From Drosophila pseudoobscura (lineage: Eukaryota > Arthropoda > Insecta > Diptera > Drosophilidae), in assembly GCF_009870125.1 (NCBI RefSeq), contig NC_046683.1, forward strand, positions 63,007,869 to 63,071,868: a stretch of 64,000 nucleotides of DNA. Direction: 5' to 3'. Under the pieces are notes generated by a model, which was given only the letters and a program-made list of their open reading frames with translations, made no database searches and was not told where the DNA came from. Numbering within the stretch: the first letter of the stretch is position 1; every line of letters starts with the position of its first letter. Below are positions 21,311 through 34,526 of the stretch, piece by piece. Made by a program: the position numbers and the translations under genes.

Positions 21311-21832
21311 AGAGATGTGATAACTTTGTTGGCCCTGTCCAGGGAAAGCGAGACGAGTGGAGCAAGCAAATAGTGGAGTCAAATAGAGCAATGCTGGACG
21401 GGCGCCATCCATCAATTGCAGTTGGGGCTGGCCAAGAGTGGAAAAGTGTTTAAACAGTATGGCTTAGAGGGCATTGAGATAGGTCTGTTGGCGTTTTGTT
21501 AGACGATAGTGTGTCAGGTCGGGATGGGGCGGAAATAAGTACCCCCTCCCTTTTGGAGAACACTCGAATACTTCCAGCTATAAATATTTTTTTTTTCTGT
21601 AGGTGTATATCTACCCCGCTAGAGCTCTGGCTAAAAACTAACCCATTAAGGTAATCCACGAATTTATGGGAGTGACAGGCCTACAATATTCGGGCACACT
21701 TGACAGCTGTCAGAGCCATGATAGATTAGCCATAGACATAAGTTATGACTGCCACAGATAGCGACGGCCGATAATGGGTGACAAAAGGATTAAGTGGAAA
21801 GCAAAGGCATTTCCCGTATAATTTCCCGGTAT

Positions 21833-21850
21833 CACAGATTATAATCTGTG
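21833..21850. repeat. Perfect 18-bp palindrome CACAGATTATAATCTGTG
   Basis: The sequence equals its reverse complement. It contains GATTA/TAATC, a Bicoid/Otd-type homeodomain core, in both orientations around a central TATA. Confidence 0.85.
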
Positions 21851-22187
21851 TGGAATAATCAGTGCCCGCCGGCATGCCAAGACCAATGCTCGTATTTTGA
21901 AATAAATATCGCACTCGAAGTATTCTCTAGTCTAGTTAAATCTATGATGTGTCAGTTTTGCCAGAGGTTTTCCTTGGGCCCATAAATTGTTGTCCGAAAT
22001 TGCTGCGGCTTTTGCTGCTATCCCAGCTATCCCCTGCTATATTTTTACTGTCGTATTTTGGACGAGAGTACTTTCGCCCATCCGTGACATGTACGTTGTA
22101 CATGGCATATAAATCATATTTGGCAGCCCATTGGCGCTGTCCACTCGCGTACTCAATCGCCATTAGAACTACATACTGCCTTTGAAT

Positions 22188-22225
22188 GGGGGGCACGGGG
22201 CAGGGGCAGGGGCAGGGGCAGGGAG
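22188..22225 (+). repeat. GGGGCA hexamer tract, strong G-quadruplex motif
   Basis: At least five runs of three to six G are separated by CA or CAC. This satisfies the usual G3+N1-7 quadruplex rule with very short loops. Confidence 0.85.
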
Positions 22226-24579
22226 GTAAAAATCACTTGAAATATTATCATTCCCAGAACAATTCGTATGCATCAAATGCAAATATCCCATATATATTGA
22301 TATATATTACACAATCATGCCGCACCAATTGTTGTTTATTATCTGCTCGTCTGCCCCTCTGCCCCCTCTGCCCCCTCTGCTCGTCTGCCCCTCTGCTCGT
22401 CTGCTCCTCTGCTGACTGGGTTTCCTCTCATGTCTGCCGTCCAAGTTGTGTTTTTTTTGTTTGTGTGAGAACGAGTATATATGCATTTTTTATTTGGCAA
22501 TAGCACTCGTATTCCCCCTTGACTCTGGATCCCGAGCAGCTGCAGCTGCAGGTGTCGTCTGTCTGCACTCGAACATCAAGGAGCAGCAGCAGACGGCACG
22601 ACGTGTGCCTGTTAAGAAAATATATATCTTACACAGAACAGAAAGCAGAAGAAACTTTTCCTGCCTATCATGGCAGTGATGCAAGTGCTCTTCGGTTCGG
22701 GGCCTGGTCGACCCAGAGAATGACCTGCAGAGTAGTGAGTGCTGGGGCTTTTTCTAGGCAAGGATGGCCCTTCATAACTCAAGTCTTCACGAATTCCATT
22801 CCACATAAAGCAGACTTCCTTGGCCGATCTCTGTATTCCCCGTATTCTGCGTTTCCTGCTTATGATATAGTAGGCCAGTAGCTTTCATGGTTCTCCGCCC
22901 ATGCCCTGCTTATGAAATATTTTCCGATGATTTTCACTCTCCTTCCACTTGGTTTGCCAGAGGTGCCAGAGGTGCCTGTCTGCCCACCTTCCCATCTCAA
23001 CGCCTAGTCCATCTGTGGCCCGACAATTGTCTATATAGTATATTTAGCAAAATGTTTTCTTTCCTCCGCCTTTGTGCTTTGTTTTGGCCGCAGAAAACCC
23101 GGCACTGAACGAGCCCCAGCCCCAGCACCCGCACCAGAGATATCCATAAATAATTGCTTCGATTTTTTAGCTAGTGCCGATGCCTCAAGTAGTGTGTCGA
23201 CAACTTTATGAGCACCACCCGAACTGTGGGGGCGGTGAAGGCGGCGGAGGGCGGGGAAGTGGGGAAGGTGGGGGAGGGGGAGGGCAGTGGGGGAATGCCT
23301 CAAGTGTTGGACTGTTTGGGGTTTGTTTCTGTTTCGCCTCAATTTCCCTCTATTTTTCCTTGATGAATTCAACAAATATTGACAACGTGCGTGCCAAACA
23401 CAAAATAAATCATAGTCGATTCTTGCTTTTATTTTTGTTCTCTTTTGCTCTTCTCTTCCTTCTTTTCCTTCCTTTTCGTCTTTCCATTTTCCCCCAAAAA
23501 TTTTCTTCTCGTATTTATTTACATGCCGGAAGAACGCCGAGCGGGAATGAAAATGAAAACGAAGTCAACATCAGTGCCACCACGAGGGGCAGCAGTGGCA
23601 GTGGCAGCAGCAGTAGCAGTGGCAGCAGCAACGCACGTCATTAACAGCTCGTTTTTCCTGGCGGTGGGGGGGTTGGGGAGGGGGTACATGAACAGGAGGG
23701 CGAGGTGCTGGCACTCGTGCTGGGGTCCAACATTCTGTGTGGGCGCTTTAGGCGCATATCTCCGTATGTCATATGGGGCTCGACTCTCGGGGCTATCTAT
23801 TAAATGGAAATAAGTTTTGTACATTGGCATGGCAACTGTTTTCCCCCAATTCCCCGATTCCCTGATTCTACATATACATATATCTCCACAAAAATTCGTG
23901 GCACTGCAACGCGTTCGAAATCTCCACAAACCGCAATATTTTCAATCGCTTTTTCAACTAATTCGGCCCTGAGATTGTTTTTATAAGAAGTGTTTCCCAA
24001 AAACAAGGTCCTTGAGTATTTTCCATTCTTCCGCCTTGAGGGAAGTTTCGTCTTTCAATCTATTCGACTTTCATGTCTCTCTTTGGGCCGCTTGAATTTC
24101 CCAATCCTTTGTGGACTTTCTTCTCCATTTTCCCGTTATCTCTTGGGCCGCAAGTTTTCCCATAAAAATTAAGTAAATTGCCTCGTCAATTATCGCAGCT
24201 CAATGGCAATTAGCAATTGGTTTTGTTTGCCAGGGCGTAACCTCAAGTGGGTTTTTGCTTCTCCTTCGATGGGGAACTCTTTGGGGGCTTGTTTTTCTCT
24301 CTGGCAAATGCCTTCAATTTGGGTTTCGTTTCTGCGGAATTTTGGAAATCAATGAGCCTTGAATGTTGCCAAATTATTGACGATGCGGTGGGGTGGGGCA
24401 TTGCGGGGGCATTGCGGGGGCAACAAAATGCAAACTGAAAATGGATCCTGCTCCTCTGTGTCGCATGGAGCACACAAAGGAAAATTAGTCACGCCTAATT
24501 TGCAATTCATTGCAGGCAACAATTGACTTTGCCAATGATACAATTTGAATAGGTCCAAAATGCTCCCACTCCCCCCTAG

Positions 24580-24592
24580 CCCCCCCCCCCCC
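24580..24592. repeat. C13 homopolymer
   Basis: Thirteen consecutive C, preceded by a shorter C6 run. Confidence 0.9.
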
Positions 24593-25399
24593 ACTCCTTC
24601 AATATGGATACGGATGGATGCTGCTCACTTCCATGCGAGCGCCTCGAGTGGCGCCTCAGATGATTGATTTGGGTGCTTAAGTGGAGCAAGACGAAAGGAA
24701 TCAAATTAAAAATCCTCACACTAGAGTCACGAATGGAATGGGGAAAGCGAGAGCAAAAGCTGAAGTGCCCTAACCCTTGAGGTCCCTCCATCAGTGTCCT
24801 TAATCCCTTAACCTTTTGCTAAATGTATTAATTTTCCTCTTTTGGATATGCGATGGGAATTTACATCACATTCCTTTGCTTATAAATGAAGTCTTACCTA
24901 CAAAGAAGTTAGTATTGAATATAATAGGGCTAGGACCCAGGAAAACAATGATCTTCGTTTTCCAGGCGCCTCTAGGACTTCCATTAAAATGTCTCCATCT
25001 ACGAATAGCATCTAAGATCCTTTCCTATAGAAACAATTTTCATTTTAAATGAAAGCCCCGAAGTCAGTCCAAGGGTTTGCCCATTGTATGTCCCCCAGCG
25101 GACGGAGGGGGGAAGCCCGAACAATGAACTATAATTTATATGCTCTGAATTAATCCAGCTCCTTGGCAAAGCTCGCAGCTTTATCACCTGCCACTGTTGC
25201 TCCTGGCTCCTGGCTCCGTGTCCTGGCGATTGCAGGGACAAAGTCTGAGGGCGTGTCCCAGTGCCGCCGCCGGTTATATATTGGCACATAGTCGTACGAT
25301 ATGTACGCTCGTGTATCCATTTAGCAAATGCAACTCTCATCGGTGCAGTTGCAAATATTTAGCTAAAATATGCCACACTTTAACATCTTTAGACAGGAG

Positions 25400-25419
25400 C
25401 TCTCTCTCTCTCTCTCTCT
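25400..25419. repeat. CT dinucleotide microsatellite (GAGA-type)
   Basis: About ten CT units; on the minus strand they are GAGAG words, which GAGA factor can bind. Confidence 0.85.
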
Positions 25420-25771
25420 GTCGTCCCTGAGGCTCCTTTTGTTGCCCGACTCTCGGCTGTATAATTTAATAAGGTCTGGTAAAAGCTATTGGCCCAGGCA
25501 GCAGACCAGGCTAAAAGGAAGTTGAACACACACACACACACACACGCACACAGCCACGCACTGGCAACGGGTCCCTTATTGCTGCTCGTTTTGTAGTTTT
25601 CGACAGGTGGGTGGTACAGGAGTGGGGTTGGATGGGTGTAGGAATGCATAATTTCATTATGCTCGCCGAACAAAGGCAGAGGACCAGCAAGAGATACGGC
25701 TACAAGGGTTAAGGGGGGGACAGAGCTGGAACTGTGCCGAGTATTCGCTTTACAGCGAAGGTTAAATCATT

Positions 25772-25791
25772 AGGAAAATTAAAATTTTCCT
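25772..25791. repeat. Inverted repeat AGGAAAATT / AATTTTCCT
   Basis: Nine-base perfect arms are separated by two bases. It may be a binding site or chance in AT-rich DNA. Confidence 0.75.
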
Positions 25792-26019
25792 CGTGCTCGG
25801 ACATTTGATTGTGTTTTATTGGTGGAGCGGCCCAAATAGCATCTCAAGGGAGATATTTATCTGGCAGATACTGTTGCATATCCACATCATTAGTTGGCTG
25901 GGCTGCCCCTTTGAGTGTTCTATTCCTGTACATGGACTATAAATTACTTAGTTGCCTTTTTAGAGCTGGTTGTAGTTGTTGCTGTTCCGGTTGGGCTCTG
26001 GCTGGGGCAATCTGGCATC

Positions 26020-26058
26020 TTTCCCTGACTTTCCCTGACTTTCCCTGACTTTCCTGAC
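26020..26058. repeat. Ten-base TTTCCCTGAC tandem repeat
   Basis: Three exact units followed by a nine-base variant lacking one C. Confidence 0.85.
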
Positions 26059-26428
26059 TTCCTAGACGCTTCATAAATTTCAATTTATCTTTGGGCCCGT
26101 CGCCTCGTCTTCCTTTTGGCCATATTTATTTGCAGCTGTTGACAAGTAACATTAGGTTTAGAGGGAGGCTGCGATGAGGTCTAGAGGAGTCCGGAGTGTG
26201 TCCGGCACGGAATGCCCCTAATGGATAGTGTGCGAAAGGCCAAAGGATACGGCCAAGGATGGGGATACAAAACACTGCGGAGGCAAACAGTTTTTTACGA
26301 CAGGCCATTAAGTTTATCTCTGGCCGCTGGGGCCCTGTCCTGCAAGGTGAAAATTCCCAAGCAAGTGCACTGTGCAGATCCTTTATCTGGGGAAACTCTG
26401 AACTATTATTGATTATACGACGAGCACT

Positions 26429-26442
26429 CCCCCCCCCCCCCC
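26429..26442. repeat. C14 homopolymer
   Basis: Fourteen consecutive C in non-coding DNA. Confidence 0.9.
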
Positions 26443-26934
26443 ACACCCACGGCACAAAAAAGCAGCAGCCTAATCAGTTCTCGTTTCGTTTCTAAAGGTG
26501 GAGGAAGTTTTTCATTAAAGTTTGATTCACCTTTCTTCTTTTTTTGTTTGCCGTGTGCCGTGTCGTGCACCTGCAGAAGAAAAGTTCAGGCTCTTGAACG
26601 AGGAAAAATTGCAAAGGTGGGCGAAAGTTGTACTCATTAGCATGCGGTCCTGGGCGCCCCCCCTCTCTCCGCCAAGGATGTCAGCTTCTGGTTTCTGCTT
26701 ATGCGTGAGCAACTTTCAACAGCTGACAACAGTTTTGTCTGTCTGGCAGGCAGGATGGGGGGAATGGGGGGATGTGGGAGGGGCTATGGGTGTGGGTGTG
26801 GGTGTGGCATAGGCCCTTAACCCCTTATCCTGGGGCCAAGACAAAAGTGAAACAACACGCAAGCTAAAAAAAAAAGTTGTTCTAAGCTCTCCAGCTCACT
26901 CTCTATCTCTATCTCTCGCTCTGTACACGAACCT

Positions 26935-26978
26935 AGACCCGGACACGGACCCGTACCCGGACCCGGACCCGGACCCGA
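26935..26978. repeat. GACCCG hexamer tract
   Basis: About seven GACCCG-type units, some degenerate (GACACG, TACCCG), in direct tandem. Confidence 0.85.
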
Positions 26979-29900
26979 CTACAGATGTCGTTTTGCGGTT
27001 GCCTGTGTCTCTGGCCCTCTGTTCCTTCCAGTCTAAGAGTCTGAGAGTCTGAGTGTGTGTGCATCTGATGTTCTGTCAAAACTGTCTGCAGCAATGAAAA
27101 CGAAAACTGATGCGCGCCACCCCCCCCTCCATACACTGAAAGAAACTGCAGGACATTTTGGCAGGGTTCTGACTAAACATCTGCGCTATTTATAGATAGA
27201 TCTAGATCACTGGTTCGGTGTTTTGGCAGTGATTATAGTCCCCGATAGATGAGATGGGCTTCAGCCGTGGCCCCAAACTTTTGGCAAGTGCTTGCGCCCC
27301 ACTTTCTGTCTGCCTGCCTGTATGCTGGCTCCCATCGTCAGCTCACTTGCCAGACATGTTGAGAGCAATCCACATGCATAGTTTTTCGAGAGCAATTAAG
27401 TGAAATTCGTATTAGTTAGTGGCAGAGGGTGGCCAGGACATGCAGCAAGCAGCGAAAAGTATTAGCCAAAAGGATGGTGGAGGGACACACACACAGCCGC
27501 CAAACTTGGACACATTGCCAGGGCTGTGCTCAACGCTGAGCCACTGAGCCACCGCCGAACCGCCGAAGGAGGAGCGGGGAAGCTGCGGGGAAAAGTTGTT
27601 GGCGCTGGATACTGCTGCTGCTGCTTCTCCTTTGATAATGTGAGTTCCATGTAACACGCGCTCGCATACAAAGCATGTCATTAAAAGTTATTCCGCCTCC
27701 ACTTCCCTCCCAGTGCCACTCCCCCTGAGGCCGACATCGGTTGATTTTGGGTTTCATTGGATAGTAAGCCAAACAAGCGACATCTTATGCTCTGGTCTGG
27801 CAATTTCTTTGTTGTTGGGCAGTGACTGGCTGCCACACACTCCACCTGTGCAGGGCTCTTGTCATTAGCTCTGGTCATTCATCGTTTTCTATGGTGCTAA
27901 CCAGCTATACCGATGCTTTTTATTATCTTATCTAATCCGCAACGATTTCTTTCGATTGTCAAATTTTTCACAAAATTTAGAGTGGTTTGGTGGCTGTTTT
28001 TTAAATCCAGAGAAGTACGACACATTTTAAGGTTGTTTGGCAATATTTTTAATGGGATTTCACCTTAGCCTAGACACTGTTAAGGCCCTCATAAAAGCAG
28101 GAACAACAACTGGGCCATCATACTCGTATAAAAAGTAAACGAGCCAAGACAAAATTACACGAAAATATGTTTGCACAACTGGGTCGGGTCATAGCCATGT
28201 CCAATGAGGTTCGTCGTCGTCGCCATGGTCCTCAGTGTCGCCATAGCCATCGCCATCGCCATCGCTCCGAGTATGCCTGCGTGTGGCATGTGTCCAGGGC
28301 ACCGCCACATCCGAGGCGGACGTTCGTCGGCTCGGTGTATCCAATTCCATTAAAATCAATTTGTCTATTTATTTAACCGATAATCTGCTGAAGCTTCCAA
28401 CCTCCAACAACTGCCGGCGCTGTAAAGTTCCCTCAATCGAGTGTGGCTCTGGGTCTGGCTCCGTCTCTGGCTCTGGGACTGGGACTGGGCGTTCGTAAAT
28501 TGTTCCTCCATTGAGAGTGGGGGTGGCACGACAGGTGACAGGGCCAAACAGGTGGACAGAGGGAGAGGGCTGGGGAAAGGGCTACGCTGCGCCAGAGAGC
28601 AACCACTACTGCTGGACGTGGACGGCCCTGGGAAAGCTCTAATTTGTCAACATCAGGCCAGGTGAAATGTTTTAATTTTCTGCTCACACTTTGGCGACCA
28701 AATGTCGATTTATTATCACCCGCCCGACACACAGCCCGTCCCAATGCCAGCGCCAGCACAGAGGTGGGGGTCACGCCCAGACCTCTCGGGGTCACCTCTG
28801 TGTAGTCAATATTTGCGTCAAAGGAGGCGGTAGCATCATGTATGCAGGTGGGACAGGTGCTTTGTCGTAGTTTTTACGACACTATTAACATCATTGTGTA
28901 TGTGTGATTTATGTACCAGGGATCCCTCTCGCTCTCTCAGAACCCGCTCCGTTCCCCAAGTAATCGTTGTGAGCTTGTGTCTGTCTCACTTGAACTCTGA
29001 TGGCATTCCTTGGCCCTCTATATGCGTTTCTTCTGTTTGGTTTCAATTGGTTTGGTTCGTTTGGGCCATAAAAATCGACTCGTTGCCCCGAAAAGTAGGC
29101 AACATTGAAGGCATTACGGCCAAAAGGCAAACAAAGGCAAATAGAAAGGGGCCGCCGGTACGAAGGACGATAGACGACAGACGAGAGACAGAGAACAGCT
29201 GCCTTCGTTGATTTTGACATATGAGAAGCACTATGCCTTTATGCGTTCACAAGTATGCGCCACTTAATTACACATATTTTGGGAACGGGTGATGGGCTAT
29301 GGGCTATGGGGTGGTGGCTGTGCTTCCGTTTTGTGGTTATTTGATGATGTTGTTTTTCGGATTTCTGTTTCGTTTTCTTCTGCTTCCTCGTTTAGTGTCC
29401 ATTAAGTGCTTGAGATGCGTAAATGAGCCTTGATTACATTATTGATTTGTCTATGCGAGTATCTGTCATTAGACTTAATCACGTGATCCATTCTAACATG
29501 CATTTTCAGGCCGAAGAGAATTTTGTTTAATGGCAACATTCAGTGTTGCTAGGGTCTTGTTGCTGGCAGCAGGCTTAGGCACAAATGCACATTAACATTT
29601 ATTGCAGGCAGCATTTGGCCACTGCTTCTCTTCTCCTCTTCTTCTCTGCTTCTCCTCTTTAAAGGAATTTTTTCCTCTTCCCTGATTAAATTTTATAAAA
29701 GAAGATCTCCTTCTCCATCTTAGGTAGTCCAGTCTTTGAAGTCGACCCCTTTGGCCGCCCAAATATGTTGCGACCACTGCTTGAGGTCCGCACTGCTTGT
29801 GTTTCCTAGCAAGCAGCTTATTTTCAACCACTTGAAGGCGATCTGCTTTTATAGGCTTTGCCTCTTCCCTCCCCTTGTCCCACACTCTGCTTTGCTTGCT

Positions 29901-32709
29901 GCTACATCAATCAAATGCCGTTAGAGCACTCAACAATAGCTGAAAAAGAGAGAGAGAGAGAGCGAGAGATGTGCAGGGCAGTCCCTGAGCATTCCGCTTC
30001 AGTGGGTTCGTTGACAGATTTTCTCCTTCTTTCAACTTCATCCTCTTCTGCTTCTGCTGGTCACTTGAAGCGCAAATAATTGAAATTAATAAATTGAATT
30101 TAATTGAAAAGCATTTGGAGGCCGCCTCGACTTGGTAGCCAGGCACTTCAACCCAAGAAGAGAGGGAGAGAGAGAGAAACAGGGGGCCATGGAGATAGAC
30201 TGGAAGAGTCAATGAGTTGTGAGTTTTGCTTTCCTTTTCACTTCTTTCCACTGTGACTTGGCTGTTGGTTCTCTCTCTCCCCCCTTCCTCTCGCCACTTC
30301 TCCGCCTTCTCCTCCACCGTCTTCTCATTGCTTGCCTTTCAATTTCCGCTGCATAAATCTTTTATCGCCCAAGAACTTTTCACGTTCCAAAAGCAAAGCT
30401 AATCGTCAGTGAGCATTTTCCTTGTCCCAGACCAGACCAAAACAGAACAGAAGAGCCCAGCCCGGCCCGGCCCGGCGCGGCACAGCGCGGAAGGGCCTGA
30501 AAAAGTTCGTGCATTTGGTTTTTGGTTTGCTTCGGGTTTCCTTTTTCATCTCAATGCGTTTTGTTGGCTGTTGGCTGTTGGCTCCTGCTGCCGCCGTCGC
30601 TGCTGTGTCTGGGGTAAATTAACCAACAAAACGTTTGCAAACACAACCCAGTCTTCCGTCCACTGGTATTTTGTGTTTTTGCTAAAGCTTAATTTATGCA
30701 TTTGGCGAGAGAGTAACTTTTTGGCTGCTGCACAGCATGGCGTATACTTGATTTGAGTTTGTTCTTGACTCAATTTAAAGCCAAGCCTTAAAGTCCCGCT
30801 GGGGGCTGGGGAAAATGATTTATTATGGCTCTGGGTCACTGAACTCAATTAGTTGCCTGCCATCGATTATCCCAGAGAACAATCAATCAGTCAGTCATGA
30901 GGAGGTCCATTGGGATTTCAAACAAAAAAAAAAAGATGAAAAACATTGGGCAGATTAGAGAATTTACCAACAGAACTGGAATGCCCCCAAATAGACCGCA
31001 CAAGCGGGAGGGAGAGGGAAAGATTAGAGAGGCAAGTGGTAGAAAGTTTTCATCAATAATTCCCCTAAACGGCAGCCACAAAACTGAAAGCCAGAAATTA
31101 GGTTTACTCTTTACACTCTGCTTGATTAATCCTATTAGCTGCCCTTAATAAACATTCTTATATCAGGCCGCCGCTTAAACAACTTTCAACATAATCCACC
31201 CACACGCCCCTGCCCCTCCCTGACAGCTCATAAGCAGCCGCCCCGAGGACGCCCCGGCCAAAGATGTTTAATGACTCAGGCAGGCTGCTGGCCCCGGATC
31301 CCGGATCCTGGATACTGGCTTCTGGGATTCTTGGAATCGCTATGCTGGATCCTGAGCGATGATGGTTACGCTTCACGTCATCCCGTCAGCAGTTTGATGA
31401 CTTAATTATAACGCTTTGGCAAAGGGTTCCTGCGAGCCCGGCTTCTTTGTATTAATTGTGGCTCGAAAAGGATATGCTGTCCGCCTCCTGTTGATTTATC
31501 CAAAAGCATTTTTGATTAATTGGTTGCTCGGGGTGCACCAGTGATTTATTGGTCGGCGCACATCTCACCTTCACGCTCCGCAGGTGAGGCAATTGATGGC
31601 ACCAAACTCCATCATAATGTGGCAACCGCCCACCGCCCGCCACTCTGGCCCCACCCACATGTGGGCCATAGGAAATGGCGACAAAAGCTGCTTCTAGCCG
31701 AGGAAATTCGGCAGACAGACAAAGTTTGTTTCAAGGTTCTGAGGCTGAGACACAAAAAACTTTGCGCTCAATTCCAAATTGCTGCGGCGGCTGCTGCTCC
31801 TGCTGAGCCTCTTATTTTAAGATAAGACCCCGCCGAAGCCTTCATTCGCACTCCCTCTAAGAGCTTAGGGCCAAAGTCTCTGGCAAGTCCTCAAATTAGA
31901 AATTCTTTAATTTTGCTATTATGGTTGAAATGGCAAGGATCTGGGGCTGCGGCTCGTAGGCAGGCAGCGACGGCTACAGGAAAATGTCATTTTCCCCTTA
32001 CAATTCGCTTGGTTCTTGGCACATATCTAAGATGTTCCACTTTCCCTTTTTTATTTGGCTTTTCAAGTTTTTATAGATAAATGCATTGTTGTCTGTGAAT
32101 CTCATTATTTTGTTGTTTTTGAATATTCTTTATATGGCCTATACATACGCACTTAGTGTCATACATACATATATGCACTGCTTGAATATTTTCTATAAAT
32201 TGTGGTCTTCAATCTTTAACCAAATCTCATTATTTTTACTTTAAATAATATTATTTGATTGCCTTTTTCAATCTCTCATCCCATCATTTCGCAGTTTTCT
32301 TTTATGTTCCATCTTTTCATGTGATTTTTCAATGGTTTTTCTTTTAAGCGTTTTGAAGTTATCATTTCGCACTCATCTTTAGTTGAAACTTGAAAAGATT
32401 TTCTATAAATCGCCATCGCTTTTTCGTTCTTTCTCATCTCTTTTTCGATTCACTTTATCATGGAATGTTTTTGAAGTCAATTTCCTCAGAGCCAGCTTGA
32501 TCTTTCCACCTCCTGAACGGTTGTCTGGCTTCTCCCCACCTCCCACCCCCACCACCCAGTGCCATCATCATCTTCCGTCTCCCATTTAACAGCTGCCATC
32601 TGCGCTCCCACCATTTTGTGTCAAGTCAAATGTCTTTTATGCTTTGCCAAATTTGACTAAATTAAAATCAAACGTTTGGAAAATGCCAGAAAGTAGTATG
32701 ATTGATGGA

Positions 32710-32727
32710 GGGGGGGGGGGGGGGGGG
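32710..32727. repeat. G18 homopolymer
   Basis: Eighteen consecutive G followed by further G-rich sequence to about 32760. Confidence 0.9.
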
Positions 32728-32910
32728 AGACGGTGGGGGGGTTGGCGGGGTGATAAGGTTACCACTCACTTTGATTGCAGTCGAGCCGAGGCTGATGTGC
32801 AAATCATTTTGGCGCTTCTTTCTTTCCTTTTTTTGACAGAGTCATTCCACAGAGCACACGCCAAATATTTTGGAAATGCTTTTCTTTAGTTGGAGAGCCA
32901 CGAGCCACCC

Positions 32911-32973
32911 TCATCACCATCACCATCACCATACAATCCCCATCCCCATCCCCATCATCATCATCATCATCGT
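32911..32973. repeat. Compound CATCAC / CCCCAT / CAT repeat
   Basis: Three adjoining tracts (CATCAC, CCCCAT and CAT) form one compound microsatellite. It creates His-rich and Asp-rich spurious frames. Confidence 0.85.
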
Positions 32974-33921
32974 CATCATTCTGTGACATCAGTTTTGATG
33001 ACACTGTCAGGGGCGGAGTTCTTCTCCCAGTCGCAGCTCACGTATGCCAGTCAAAAATGCAGTCATGTGTGTCTCACTTTCTTTCACTTTCTCCTCGGCC
33101 TCCACAGCTTTCGCGCTCTGACAGCTAAAGTTCCGCGAAAACAGCGCATGAAGAACCAAGACAGGAAACTTAATTGCGTAAATAAACATCCATGGAAAAG
33201 ACGGAGAAAACTCGGATTGAATTTCATTTCATGCATAAAGGTAGTGAGCGGAAGGAGATACAGAAATAAAGACACTCTGGCAGAGAAATGCTCAAGGAGT
33301 GCTCGAGGAAGCTCCCCAATAGTCGAGTGTGAAAATTCATCTTGAATTTCTCGCTTTTGCCACATTTATCAGCCCTGCCAATTGACTTTGGATAGCCGCA
33401 AATGAATCGTCTGATTGTCTTCCTGCCACTCTGTGTCCGTCCTGTGTCTGGGGCAAGCTGGGGCACCGCCAGAGCACCTCATTCACTCGATAATCAGCCA
33501 CATTTATATGCCACACCAGGCACAAAGAGGGGACACAGAGTGGCAGAAGCTGCCACCATTTAAAATGAACATAAATTAAATCATAAATTGCAACAATTTC
33601 CGGTAAAAACATTCACCAAAGCGAAGCGCGCGAAAAGAAAGTCGAAGTGAAATGTTCAAGGGGAAATCGAAATCGAAAGGGAAATTGTTTTTCAATGGCT
33701 GGCAAATAATTGTTGTTAAATTGTTGTGGAAAGTTCAGCCCCCCTCTGGCGACTTTCCTTGCGAGGCACACCATGCGGGGCATGCGAGGGGTTCCATCAA
33801 AATCCAATTAAAAGTCAAACTAAAAGTGTCTCAATGTCGATGGCCTGGATGGCTGGCTGTGACAGCTTGTTTCGGCCGTGGATTGGACTCTTTGATCCCT
33901 GTTCCTGTTGCTCCTCGTAGT

Positions 33922-33956
33922 CTAGGACGTTGTCCTAGCCCCCCCCCCCCCCCCCC
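33922..33956. repeat. Seven-base-arm hairpin directly joined to a C18 run
   Basis: CTAGGAC and GTCCTAG form perfect arms around a GTT loop (33922-33938). Eighteen consecutive C begin at the very next base. Confidence 0.8.
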
Positions 33957-34451
33957 AAAGAGGTGTCGCTTGTCATGCTCTATAGAAAAAAAAAGACACA
34001 ACAAAAGCTACATAAATCCCGAACGAAACATCACGGTGCGCCCTGCTTCCCGACTGACTGCGCTCTTTTTTACGAATATTCTCTCCGTCTCTCTGGGGGG
34101 AATATCAGTTCACTAGGAAGGCAGCTAGGTTTTCCCTGCATGAGAGTAGTTTCGGGTCGACTGCGGGACTGTGCAGGTGACGACACCGAAACCTTCACAC
34201 TCACATGAGCAATGATAGTCAGTCGTATTGTCAGACCTTGTCCTTATCCTTCACTCTGGGTACCCTTTATCCTCTGGCCTTCAACCTGTGTTCGGTGTTG
34301 ACGTTTTGCCGTGCTGCCGTCTCCCTCCCTATCCGAGCCCCATTGTTTATGTGCTCTGGCCTGGTAAGTGGCTCTCTGATTGCGGAAATTAGCTGGTTTC
34401 AAGTCGTTGTCTGAACGGAGCTTTGTTCTCTTCTGTTCCCTCTTCTGACCT

Positions 34452-34526
34452 CCTCTGCTCTGCTCTGCTCTGCTCTGCACTGCTCTGCTCTGTTCTGTTT
34501 AGTTCCGTTCTGTTCTGCTCTGTTAT
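34452..34526. repeat. TCTGC pentanucleotide tract
   Basis: About a dozen TCTGC/TCTGT units, perfect at the left and degenerate at the right, in direct tandem. Confidence 0.85.
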
